The translations under genes were made by a program, and so were the position numbers. From DATIHK01 sp035480775 (GTDB lineage: Bacteria > Patescibacteriota > WWE3 > UBA101185 > UBA10185): a stretch of DNA of 7,432 nucleotides. The stretch covers positions 1-7,432 of the forward strand of contig DATIHK010000055.1 of the NCBI GenBank assembly GCA_035480775.1, read 5' to 3'. Position 1 is the first letter of the stretch. The number at the start of each line of letters is the position of its first letter. Under the pieces are notes generated by a model. That model was given only the letters and a program-made list of their open reading frames with translations, was not told the DNA's origin and ran no database searches. Shown here piece by piece: positions 1 through 5,873 of the stretch.

Positions 1-97
1 CGGTCACCGCGATCAACACAGCGATGAGAACCAGCTCGCGGGTCGTGTATTGTGGAAAAATCCGTGACAAAACATTTTGCCGTGCATTCACGTTCAT
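1..97 (-). CDS. Partial membrane protein, possibly ECF transporter S component (N-terminus only)
   Basis: Only the first 32 codons are present; the rest lies beyond the left edge. The minus-strand ATG at 97-95 is preceded by AGGAG (104-108) with a 6-nt spacer, the best ribosome binding site in the window. The peptide starts MNVNARQNVLSRIFPQY and runs into TTRELVLIAVLIAVT, a soluble amphipathic start followed by the beginning of a transmembrane helix. The 'T-R-E-L-V-L-I-A-V-L' turn-on of the first helix is the style of ECF-transporter substrate-binding subunits (vitamin uptake), but 32 residues cannot prove it. GC content (about half) is clearly higher than in the neighbouring genes, and it relies on SD initiation whereas most others look leaderless. 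This suggests horizontal transfer or, less attractively, an assembly join. The reading frame stays open upstream of this ATG, so a longer start is possible, but no other start has a spaced SD. Confidence 0.55.
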   Translation of the reverse strand, partial: MNVNARQNVLSRIFPQYTTRELVLIAVLIAVT

Positions 98-103
98 GTT
101 TAG

Positions 104-108
104 CTCCT
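104..108 (-). promoter_or_regulatory. Shine-Dalgarno AGGAG for the left-edge gene
   Basis: On the minus strand AGAGGAG lies 6 nt before the ATG at 97. It decides the start of the partial gene. Between here and the next promoter (about 110-283) I see no gene and no riboswitch consensus; I could not pick a convincing minus-strand promoter either. Confidence 0.7.
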
Positions 109-283
109 CTCGTATTGGGATAAGTGAATATGGGGGAAGTAGATACGCTCTCGATGTCAACGTGCTTGCCATCTCCTTAATTGGGCACAAGATATCATAC
201 AAACGAAATATGTGCAATATTTCTTGTAGTATTTTTTTATTGAAATAACATTGGAATATTTCCAGCATAACTTATTATCATCA

Positions 284-292
284 TGCTAAAAT
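284..292 (+). promoter_or_regulatory. Extended -10 promoter (TGC-TAAAAT) for the YCII-family gene
   Basis: TGC at 284-286 directly followed by TAAAAT at 287-292 is an extended -10; no good -35 stands 17 bp upstream. The same nine bases occur again before the GtrA-family gene. Transcription should begin near 299, giving a leader of about 38 nt, so this gene is one of the few in the window with a real 5' UTR. Confidence 0.55.
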
Positions 293-336
293 ATAACCTA
301 TCGTACCAACTTACTTAACGAGAGGCGGTGAGCGAA

Positions 337-675
337 TTGAAGAAATTTTTATTTTTATACATGTCCCCAGTATCAGCAGAAGAACAAATGGCAATGGCAC
401 AACCTGACGATATGCAAAAAGCCATGCAACCTTGGATCGATTGGTTTGGTTCAGTTGGAAGCAATCTTTTAGATAAAGGAATGCCACTAGGAAACAGCAA
501 ACATGTAACCACATCGGGAGTTTCAGCTAGTACAGCGATGGTTACAGGTTATTCTATGGTTCAAGCCGAAAGTATGGATCAAGCATTAGAATGGGCAAAA
601 ACACAGCCACACCTTACAATGGGTGAAGGAAGATCAGTAGAAGTCTTAGAAGTACTAGAAATGCCAGGAATGTAA
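337..675 (+). CDS. YCII-related (DGPF) domain protein
   Basis: A 112-residue single-domain protein beginning MKKFLFLYMSP. The first beta strand, the WIDWFGSVGSNLLDKG segment, and the C-terminal ALEWAKTQPHLTMGEG followed by VEVLEV match the ferredoxin-like YCII/DGPF fold (strand, helix, then the conserved 'hP' and a final strand). Members are small cytoplasmic proteins whose reactions are mostly unknown; the conserved His after 'QP' is the usual candidate active residue. I chose TTG at 337 because GGCGGTGA (324-331, one mismatch to the SD extension GGAGGTGA) sits 5 nt before it and the family usually begins MKK-hydrophobic. GTG at 328 is in frame and would add three residues, but it lies 2 nt from AGAGG. 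The gene has its own promoter and terminator and is therefore monocistronic. Confidence 0.85.
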   Translation: MKKFLFLYMSPVSAEEQMAMAQPDDMQKAMQPWIDWFGSVGSNLLDKGMPLGNSKHVTTSGVSASTAMVTGYSMVQAESMDQALEWAKTQPHLTMGEGRSVEVLEVLEMPGM

Positions 676-699
676 ATTTTTGTAGATGAAATCCTAGAA

Positions 700-732
700 A
701 CATATCCCGCTTTTAGGCGGGTATGTTTTTTT
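700..732 (+). terminator. Rho-independent terminator after the YCII gene
   Basis: ACATA (700-704), a bulged T, then CCCGC (706-710) pairs with GCGGG (717-721) and TATGT (722-726) around a six-base TTTTAG loop. A run of seven T follows (726-732). It lies 24 nt after the stop codon and only 10 nt before the end of the convergent MerT-like gene; on the minus strand the T run after the stem is weak, so it mainly serves the plus strand. Confidence 0.9.
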
Positions 733-742
733 GTTAGTAAAA

Positions 743-1108
743 TTATTTCCACAAACCTAAAAGTTGCCCTACGAATCCCAAAAAGACATAAAAAAACAAT
801 ACATAGAGTACTACGGCACCAATTAAAAATAACAATGATTTGTTTATTATTTCGTTTCTGTGTTTTTTTACCAAATCTAGCGAGCAGACACCTCTACTTC
901 TAAAATAAATGACCAGGGAAATAACCAAAGAGACAAAACCAACTAAGAGAAATGCCCATTTATACTGTCCATCTAACAATCCGACAAGCGATATAGCTGT
1001 ACTTATTGTGCTTATTCCTAGCAAGACTAAAACAATCGGCGCAAGACAGCACAAAGAAGCCAAAAAGACTGGTAATCCTGTTACTTTGATTAATTCTCGA
1101 AATTTCAT
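743..1108 (-). CDS. MerT-like small membrane protein (metal or thiol-linked transport)
   Basis: A 121-residue integral membrane protein with about three to four hydrophobic stretches (roughly residues 12-35, 52-68 and 90-118). The first helix carries a Cys-Cys pair (residues 20-21) in the context ASLCCLAPIVLVLLG, followed by G-I-S, which is the signature of mercuric-transport MerT and its relatives. MerT has a second cysteine pair in the loop after helix 2; here only Cys75 (RGVCSLDLVKKHR) is present in the equivalent place. No merP, merA, merR or metal ATPase is adjacent, so mercury resistance should not be inferred. It may move another metal or only share the fold. The ATG at 1108 is 6 nt from an extended -10 box, so the mRNA is probably leaderless. 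It ends head-to-tail against the YCII terminator. Confidence 0.7.
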   Translation of the reverse strand: MKFRELIKVTGLPVFLASLCCLAPIVLVLLGISTISTAISLVGLLDGQYKWAFLLVGFVSLVISLVIYFRSRGVCSLDLVKKHRNEIINKSLLFLIGAVVLYVLFFYVFLGFVGQLLGLWK

Positions 1109-1114
1109 AAATAA

Positions 1115-1123
1115 ATATTATCA
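1115..1123 (-). promoter_or_regulatory. Extended -10 of the MerT-like gene (TGA-TAATAT), leaderless layout
   Basis: Read on the minus strand: TGA (1123-1121), TAATAT (1120-1115), six bases TTATTT, then ATG at 1108. With initiation 6-7 nt after the -10 box the transcript would begin at the start codon. The longer string TGTGATAATAT resembles TGTGATAAAAT before the second glycosyltransferase and before the tRNA. Confidence 0.6.
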
Positions 1124-1142
1124 CAACAACAACCTTTAGTGG

Positions 1143-1172
1143 TTGCAATACTGAGCTAATCCTTCGTATACT
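1143..1172 (+). promoter_or_regulatory. Sigma-70-type promoter of the 85-residue gene, leaderless layout
   Basis: TTGCAA (1143-1148), an 18-bp spacer and TATACT (1167-1172) are followed by seven bases and the ATG at 1180. It shares the 71-bp intergenic gap with the divergent MerT-like promoter, so the two could influence each other. Confidence 0.6.
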
Positions 1173-1179
1173 AGTTGAA

Positions 1180-1437
1180 ATGGCAACTCCAAAATATAAA
1201 AAACAATATCAAATAATGATTGAAAATAACCAAGAGCTTTTTGATGAATTAAAAACAGCCAATCAAAATTCTGAGAGATTTAAAGAAATTCAACGAAACT
1301 TACTAAGAATTATTCGAAAAAACGAAGATATTCTATGCTCAAAAACTGAAAACACACATTACGTTAATTTTTCAACAAACTTAGCTGACAAATTTCAAGA
1401 AGAGATTAAAGCAAATTATCCAGAGGTATATTATTAA
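1180..1437 (+). CDS. Small helical protein of unknown function
   Basis: An 85-residue hydrophilic protein that I do not recognise. It begins MATPKYKKQYQIMIENNQEL and is dominated by charged helix-forming residues (K, E, N, Q) up to about residue 52, consistent with a helical hairpin or coiled coil, then a C-terminal part ending in NYPEVYY. There is no signal peptide, membrane segment or metal-binding cysteine cluster (one Cys, residue 53), so it should be cytoplasmic. A well-formed promoter seven bases before the ATG, AT-rich codon use like its neighbours and a TAA stop that is followed 16 nt later by the next gene argue that it is a true gene. Its position just before two glycosyltransferases may be accidental. 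Confidence 0.6.
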   Translation: MATPKYKKQYQIMIENNQELFDELKTANQNSERFKEIQRNLLRIIRKNEDILCSKTENTHYVNFSTNLADKFQEEIKANYPEVYY

Positions 1438-1439
1438 GG

Positions 1440-1445
1440 TAGAAT
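1440..1445 (+). promoter_or_regulatory. -10 box (TAGAAT) of the first glycosyltransferase
   Basis: TAGAAT starts three bases after the TAA of the preceding gene and ends eight bases before the ATG at 1454. No SD is present and no -35 is convincing. The string TAAGGTAGAAT is nearly the same as TAAGGTATAAT at the 5859 gene junction. Confidence 0.45.
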
Positions 1446-1453
1446 TATTCTGG

Positions 1454-2578
1454 ATGTCACAACTTTTATCCAATAAATACTTTAAGTTGTCTTTGGTCTG
1501 TTTAATTTTTTTACTAGCAATTCTTTTTAGAATTTCTATGTGGAGTCAAACAGGTGGAGATCAATTGACCTATAAACAAGCGGTCGTAGACTTTGCTCAT
1601 GGAATAAATCCGTATACATATACCGTTAAATCATTTGAAACCCCCGGACTTAAAAAAGGCTATGCTTACTTTCCTTCGCTTCTTTATATTCAAACTTTTT
1701 TTTATTCGCTCAATGTTAAATTTAATTTGGATCTGCCTTTAGTCAAATTATGGAAAATTCCTGTTTTAATTTTCGAAGTTATTACAGGATACGTAATATA
1801 TCTACATTTTAAAAAAGAAACCGGAATCAAATTTTTGATGGGCAGCGTTTGTCTTTTAGTTTGGTTTTTTAATCCATATATTGCAGTAAAACAGCAATTT
1901 ACTTACTACGATTCATTGGCTGTTTTGCCTCTTTTAATAGCTTTTTATTACTTAGGAAAAAAGGATGGTATTGCAGGATTTATGTATGCACTAGCCATTT
2001 CTTTAAAGACATTTCCAATAATACTTGCTCCAATAATATTTTTTAACGCCAAAAACAGAAAACTTTTACTTATCAGTGCAATAAGCTGGGGACTTTTGGT
2101 AAGTTTGCCATTTATGAAGTCGCTGAACGACTTCTCAGATTATATAAAGGGTGCGCTCTTAGTACAAGGTGAGAGGGGAGTTCAAGGCAGACCATTTATT
2201 ACAATTCTCGAATACTTAACCCACACTCCACCAATTCAAGCGTTGTACGTTTCGTTGTTTGCCTATGCTTCAATATTGATTTCGTGGGCCGTAAGTTTAT
2301 TTCTACTTTTTCAAAAGAAAATTAAAGATTCATATATATTGGCAGGAGTTGCTTTTACTACATATTTTTTAATAACTCCTGTTTTTAATCGTACACATAT
2401 AATCTGGGGAATTCCTTTTCTTTTACTTGGATTATATTCAGCTTTTCAAAACAGCACAGTTAAGTTTTTTTGCACTGTAGCTGCAGGATATGCATTCTTA
2501 GCCATTTATCTATACTTTTGGCAAAAAGGAATAGTTTTTTCACCAACACTTGGCAGTTCCGCACATTTGCACTTTTAA
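1454..2578 (+). CDS. Polytopic GT-C glycosyltransferase, GT87 (DUF2029)-like
   Basis: A 374-residue membrane protein with about nine to ten hydrophobic helices. A first helix (about residues 11-30) is followed by an external loop with Gly-Gly-Asp (34-36) and INPYTY, then a long loop with KGYAYFP; this placement of an acidic residue directly after helix 1 and the 'NPY' element are typical of GT87/DUF2029 mannosyltransferases of the GT-C fold. The later YYDSLAVLPLLIAFYYL, SLKTFPIILAP and FNRTHIIWGIPFLLLG segments also fit: in this family a conserved Lys-x-x-Pro and a Pro/Asn/Trp region line the lipid-sugar site. GT-C enzymes take the sugar from a polyprenyl-phosphate donor on the outer face of the membrane. 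The acceptor cannot be predicted. It is the first of six co-oriented envelope genes. Confidence 0.75.
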   Translation: MSQLLSNKYFKLSLVCLIFLLAILFRISMWSQTGGDQLTYKQAVVDFAHGINPYTYTVKSFETPGLKKGYAYFPSLLYIQTFFYSLNVKFNLDLPLVKLWKIPVLIFEVITGYVIYLHFKKETGIKFLMGSVCLLVWFFNPYIAVKQQFTYYDSLAVLPLLIAFYYLGKKDGIAGFMYALAISLKTFPIILAPIIFFNAKNRKLLLISAISWGLLVSLPFMKSLNDFSDYIKGALLVQGERGVQGRPFITILEYLTHTPPIQALYVSLFAYASILISWAVSLFLLFQKKIKDSYILAGVAFTTYFLITPVFNRTHIIWGIPFLLLGLYSAFQNSTVKFFCTVAAGYAFLAIYLYFWQKGIVFSPTLGSSAHLHF

Positions 2579-2590
2579 GCCTAGTATTTG

Positions 2591-2599
2591 TGATAAAAT
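2591..2599 (+). promoter_or_regulatory. Extended -10 (TGA-TAAAAT) of the second glycosyltransferase
   Basis: TGA (2591-2593) plus TAAAAT (2594-2599), then six bases and GTG at 2606. No SD. The string TGTGATAAAAT (2589-2599) is repeated exactly before the tRNA gene (7346-7356). Confidence 0.6.
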
Positions 2600-2605
2600 C
2601 AATGC

Positions 2606-4159
2606 GTGTCGTGGGTCTCAAAGAAAAGCACTATAATTATCGCTTTCACAACTGTTCTTCTATTTGCAATTTTATTTCCACTTTATAACACCATTAATTT
2701 TATGCAAAATGATGATTGGGTGTACTACTGGCAAATAGGACATTTTTTAGCTGGGCACTTTGATATTCATAACTACATAGAAGCTACTTTTTACACACAA
2801 GGAATTTTAGGTTTAATATTTTCAAAGCTTTTTGGACTCGAAAAACTTCCGATTTTAACTTTGCTAATGGCAGTGTTGAATTTTTTTCTCTTTACGCACA
2901 TTTTAAATAGATTTTATTTAAAGAAAGTTTTTGACTCGATACTTATAGGACTATTGTTTTTTATATCCCCGCTGCACGCATACGCATCTATTGGATTTAT
3001 GACTGATATATATTTTCTCTTTTTTATACTTTTGACTTTTGTATTTGTCGAATATTATATAGAAACCGATAAAACGCTGTATTTTGCGCTGGCAAATATT
3101 GCCGGCCTAGCAGGGTTTTTTTCGCGACAGCTTTCAGTAATCTCGCTGATTGCCTTGCTATTTTTTTTATTATATAAAAAGAAATATACTTATGCAGCAA
3201 TAGAATTTGCCGGTGTTGCAACTTTACTTATTTACTATTTCTTCTTTTATCCACTAACAAGTTTAATGCAACAAAATCATGGATTTAGATTTTTGAATAT
3301 TTTTGATTTTAAATACATGTATACATCTATTTTTATTTCTATTTTTTATGCAGTAGTTTTTATAATTCCGCTTTTGATTGCTATTTTTTATAATTATATT
3401 TCGAAAAATTTAAACAAAATTTGGCTTGTTCTAGCGTTAACAGTCGGTATTTTTGGAGCTTCATTAGTATTTTTTAGCGCTGATCTTTTAAGACACGATA
3501 ACATGTTTTATATGCACGGAGTTTTAGTAAGAAACGGTTTTTTTTACGGAACAAGTTTAGGCACTAAATATCAAATTAAATACGAAGATCAGATATATAA
3601 TGTTTGGGATATAGTTAGTAAGGTTGCTGTAGCATTAACTATTACTTTGTTAATTTTGCACTATAAGAAACTTCTAAATTATTTTACTATCTATATTTCG
3701 CTTTACATTGGAGTGTTATCGATAATGCTTATCACATACGATCGTTACACATTGGCATTTACACCAGTAGCAATAATTATATTTTTCGAAATTTTTAAAG
3801 ATTTTAAATTTAGTACAGTTTCTAGAATAATTGTAATAGTCGGTTTGTTGGTTACGCTGCTTTATTCATATAACTTTACGATGGAATTTATAACACTTAA
3901 TAGATACTTGTGGACTCGCGCAAATTCCATTTATGCTAAAGGAGGTACACAGAAAAATAAAATCTCCGCAGGATATGCTTGGAGACGAAATTTCCCAAAT
4001 AGCACTGGAACTTATAGATATCTTTTTTATTTCCAACCATATTACACTCTGCCTGAAAACTTAGCATGTTGTTACAGTATCAAAGAAACATATAACATTA
4101 AATTTCCGCTCAGCATTTTTGATGATGCCAAAATTTACATGTATAAAAAGACTTTTTAG
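2606..4159 (+). CDS. Polytopic GT-C glycosyltransferase, ArnT/PMT-like
   Basis: A 517-residue membrane protein, about eleven to thirteen hydrophobic helices. Helix 1 covers about residues 10-30 and is followed at 34-38 by QNDDW, the double acidic motif after helix 1 that carries the catalytic aspartate in PMT_2/ArnT-like and related GT-C enzymes. Further loops include HNYIEATFYTQG and, after the second helix pair, SIGFMTDIYFLF and FFSRQLSVISL, patterns seen in this superfamily. The hydrophilic C-terminal tail (about 445-517), including AGYAWRRNFPNSTGTYRYL, lies outside. It should transfer a sugar from polyprenyl-phosphate to an unknown acceptor. Start GTG 2606 is chosen because the -10 box sits 6 nt upstream and the first helix begins right after it; an out-of-frame ATG at 2602 is not used. 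Next to the GT87-like gene, it suggests consecutive glycan steps. Confidence 0.75.
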   Translation: MSWVSKKSTIIIAFTTVLLFAILFPLYNTINFMQNDDWVYYWQIGHFLAGHFDIHNYIEATFYTQGILGLIFSKLFGLEKLPILTLLMAVLNFFLFTHILNRFYLKKVFDSILIGLLFFISPLHAYASIGFMTDIYFLFFILLTFVFVEYYIETDKTLYFALANIAGLAGFFSRQLSVISLIALLFFLLYKKKYTYAAIEFAGVATLLIYYFFFYPLTSLMQQNHGFRFLNIFDFKYMYTSIFISIFYAVVFIIPLLIAIFYNYISKNLNKIWLVLALTVGIFGASLVFFSADLLRHDNMFYMHGVLVRNGFFYGTSLGTKYQIKYEDQIYNVWDIVSKVAVALTITLLILHYKKLLNYFTIYISLYIGVLSIMLITYDRYTLAFTPVAIIIFFEIFKDFKFSTVSRIIVIVGLLVTLLYSYNFTMEFITLNRYLWTRANSIYAKGGTQKNKISAGYAWRRNFPNSTGTYRYLFYFQPYYTLPENLACCYSIKETYNIKFPLSIFDDAKIYMYKKTF

Positions 4160-4188
4160 TTGACCGCAAAGCCATTTAGGTATATTTT
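4160..4188 (+). promoter_or_regulatory. Promoter of the slipin gene (TTGACC-17-TATTTT)
   Basis: TTGACC (4160-4165) begins on the base after the TAG of the preceding gene, followed by a 17-bp spacer, TATTTT (4183-4188), seven bases and ATG at 4196. This makes the in-frame TTG at 4160 part of a -35 box rather than a start codon. Confidence 0.65.
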
Positions 4189-4195
4189 AGAAAAT

Positions 4196-4963
4196 ATGAG
4201 TTTCTTTTTTCTTATTGTTTTGGTAATCGCTGTAATTTTTCTGTCCAAAAGCTTAAAAGTAGTACAAGAATACGAGAGGGGAGTAATATTTCTTCTTGGG
4301 CGATGCACGGGTGTTCGTGGACCAGGTCTAATAATATTAATTCCACTTTTTGAATGCATGATCAAAGTAAGTTTACGAACAGTAACAATGGAAATTCCAT
4401 CACAAAAAATCATTACCCGAGACAATGTTTCTATTGATATTGCAGCTGTAGCTTACTATCACATTATTGATCCGCAAAAAGCAGTAACAGCGATCGAAAA
4501 TGTTTATACCGCAGTAAACCAAATCAGCCAAACAACTGTTAGAAACGTAGTCGGCCAATTTATTTTAGATCAACTTCTTTCAGATACTGGTGCAATAAAT
4601 AATCAGATTAAAAATTTAATCGATATTCATACCGAACCTTGGGGAGTTCAAGTTACTGCAGTAGAAATTAAAGACATTACACTTCCGGATAATATGCAAC
4701 GCGCAATGGCAAAAGAGGCCGAAGCCGAAAGAGAACGCCGAGCAAAAATAGTCGCTGCTGAAGGAGAAATGCAGGCTGCGGCTAAACTAGCTGAAGCTGC
4801 TGACGTTATCTCTATGCATCCTGTGGCATTACAACTTAGAACTTTACAAACAATGGCAGAAATCGCTACCGAAAAAAATTCAACTATAATTTTTCCTGCT
4901 CAATTTATGAGTACTGTACACGACGCCTTTAAACTTTTGCGCGAAGACTCCACCAAAACCTAA
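4196..4963 (+). CDS. Slipin (stomatin/SPFH-family membrane scaffold)
   Basis: A 255-residue protein with one N-terminal hydrophobic helix (about 3-19), then QEYERGVIFLLGR and GPGLIILIPLFE, the classic entry to the band-7/SPFH domain. Diagnostic blocks follow: ITRDNVSIDIAAVAYYHI, DPQKAV, QTTVRNVVGQ, DPWG-type TEPWGVQV, EIKDITLP, MAKEAEAERERRAKIVAAEG (coiled coil about 160-200), and a terminal LQLRTLQTMAEIATEKNSTIIFP. All match bacterial slipins closely in order and length. Slipins form oligomeric membrane microdomain scaffolds, usually with an NfeD partner; none is seen here. I use ATG 4196, not the in-frame TTG at 4160, because a complete promoter ends just before it and family members begin with the hydrophobic helix. 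Odd detail: Cys37 where the family generally has a hydrophobic residue (GRCTG). Confidence 0.92.
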   Translation: MSFFFLIVLVIAVIFLSKSLKVVQEYERGVIFLLGRCTGVRGPGLIILIPLFECMIKVSLRTVTMEIPSQKIITRDNVSIDIAAVAYYHIIDPQKAVTAIENVYTAVNQISQTTVRNVVGQFILDQLLSDTGAINNQIKNLIDIHTEPWGVQVTAVEIKDITLPDNMQRAMAKEAEAERERRAKIVAAEGEMQAAAKLAEAADVISMHPVALQLRTLQTMAEIATEKNSTIIFPAQFMSTVHDAFKLLREDSTKT

Positions 4964-4965
4964 CG

Positions 4966-4974
4966 TGCTAAAAT
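4966..4974 (+). promoter_or_regulatory. Extended -10 (TGC-TAAAAT) of the GtrA-family gene
   Basis: TGC (4966-4968) and TAAAAT (4969-4974) start three bases after the slipin stop codon; six bases later comes ATG 4981. No SD is present. Confidence 0.6.
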
Positions 4975-4980
4975 TAATCA

Positions 4981-5394
4981 ATGGCGTTTAAGCTAAATTC
5001 AAGAATTATTAAATTCGGATTAGTCGGTGTTTCGAGCGTAATTATTCAAACAGCACTATTTAATATTCTTATTTTATTCACAAAATTATCGCCTAGCATA
5101 GCAACATTAGTAGCAGATCAATTTGCTATCGTAACCTCATTTATTATTAATAATAAATTTACTTTTTCAGATACAGAGCTCAAAGATATCGCTTTAATTA
5201 TTAAAGCATTTTTCAAATTTTATTGGATTGTAATTTTTTCGACAATATTACAGACCATAATAGTTTTTTTTGGTACTAATATATTTGGGACTAGTTTTTT
5301 TGTCTCGAATTTCTTTTTTGTTTTAGGATTGGCTGTAACTTTGCTGTGGAATTACAATATGCAAAAAAAGCACGTTTGGAAAAACAAGAACTAA
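4981..5394 (+). CDS. GtrA-family membrane protein (polyprenyl-phosphate sugar translocation)
   Basis: A 137-residue protein with four hydrophobic segments (about 11-33, 40-58, 70-94, 100-123). The N-terminal RIIKFGLVGVSSVIIQ, the NNKFTFS element after helix 2 (57-63) and the C-terminal WNYNMQKKHVWK are the recognised GtrA landmarks (first-helix F-x-x-V-G, N-x-x-w-v-F, and a final N-Y-x-x-x-x-x-x-v-W). GtrA proteins are thought to flip undecaprenyl-phosphate-linked glucose or related lipid-linked sugars across the membrane, so it could supply the donor for the two GT-C enzymes upstream. No cytoplasmic GtrB/dolichyl-phosphate-sugar synthase is in the window; it would be expected elsewhere. Other GtrA relatives have other roles, so the substrate is open. 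Confidence 0.88.
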   Translation: MAFKLNSRIIKFGLVGVSSVIIQTALFNILILFTKLSPSIATLVADQFAIVTSFIINNKFTFSDTELKDIALIIKAFFKFYWIVIFSTILQTIIVFFGTNIFGTSFFVSNFFFVLGLAVTLLWNYNMQKKHVWKNKN

Positions 5395-5402
5395 AGTATC
5401 TG

Positions 5403-5408
5403 TATAAT
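5403..5408 (+). promoter_or_regulatory. -10 box (TATAAT) of the Gmad2-domain gene, short leader
   Basis: Perfect TATAAT at 5403-5408, eight bases after the GtrA stop. ATG 5428 lies 19 nt further on, with AAGG (5419-5422) five bases before it. This is the exception in the cluster: a short leader with a weak SD instead of a leaderless start. Confidence 0.5.
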
Positions 5409-5427
5409 ACTTGTAGATAAGGTAAAT

Positions 5428-5859
5428 ATGAAAGCTGATAAATTTTTGTTTGTTATTGCACTCTTAATATTAATTGCTTCAATAGTTTTATATATTCACA
5501 AAGTCAAAACTCCGCCTGTAACAGTACTTCCCGCGGCTACAAATACTGATGTGCAAGTGTATACTCCTGCTCCTAATCAACAAATTCAAAGCCCTGTCAC
5601 AATTCAAGGAAAAGCCAGAGGAACTTGGTTCTTTGAAGCTAGTTTTCCAGTTAAAATAGTTGACGCAAATGGTAAAGAATTGGGCCACGCTTCTGCAAGC
5701 ACCAAAGAAAGTTGGATGACTTCAGAATATGTGACATTTGGCGCATCTCTAAAATTTGAATTTCCAACAACTCAAACCGGAACTATAATTTTACAAAATG
5801 ACAACCCGTCAGGTTTGGAAGCTAACGCTAAAGAAGTAAGAATTCCTGTTTCGTTCTAA
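5428..5859 (+). CDS. Membrane-anchored Gmad2 immunoglobulin-like domain protein
   Basis: A 143-residue protein with an N-terminal membrane anchor (about 6-24), a short Pro/Thr/Ala linker (28-40), and one external beta domain. The domain shows the Gmad2 pattern clearly: VQVYTPAPNQQIQSPVTIQG at the start, GTWFFEASFPVKIVDANG (65-82), a lone Trp at 96 (ESWMTS), then FPTTQTGTIILQNDNPSG and a final VRIPVSF. Gmad2 occurs in spore-germination GerM-type proteins and in many surface proteins of Gram-positive and CPR bacteria; it is viewed as an Ig-like binding or assembly domain, not an enzyme. There is no lipobox cysteine, so it is held by the helix rather than lipid-modified. Located among glycosylation genes, it is a plausible surface target or partner; that is inference. 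Confidence 0.87.
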   Translation: MKADKFLFVIALLILIASIVLYIHKVKTPPVTVLPAATNTDVQVYTPAPNQQIQSPVTIQGKARGTWFFEASFPVKIVDANGKELGHASASTKESWMTSEYVTFGASLKFEFPTTQTGTIILQNDNPSGLEANAKEVRIPVSF

Positions 5860-5861
5860 GG

Positions 5862-5867
5862 TATAAT
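5862..5867 (+). promoter_or_regulatory. -10 box (TATAAT) of the four-cysteine protein gene, leaderless layout
   Basis: A perfect TATAAT starts two bases after the TAA of the preceding gene; six bases follow and then GTG 5874. No SD and no clear -35. Confidence 0.6.
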
Positions 5868-5873
5868 ATAGAA

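Noticed and set aside
24..248. Plus-strand frame of about 74 codons over the left edge
   Set aside because: It is antisense to the partial minus-strand gene that has an ideal SD, and it has no promoter or SD of its own.
98..283. Possible TPP or other vitamin riboswitch before the ECF-like gene
   Set aside because: Searched by eye on the minus strand for CTGAGA and the ACCTGATCTGG-type core; neither is there.
2470..2688. Frame bridging the two glycosyltransferase genes
   Set aside because: Overlaps the end of one and start of the other in another frame, with a composition unlike a protein; ATG 2602 is not needed as a start.
4156..4425. Minus-strand frame of 89 codons antisense to the slipin
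   Set aside because: Mirror image of the conserved SPFH coding sequence; no start signal.
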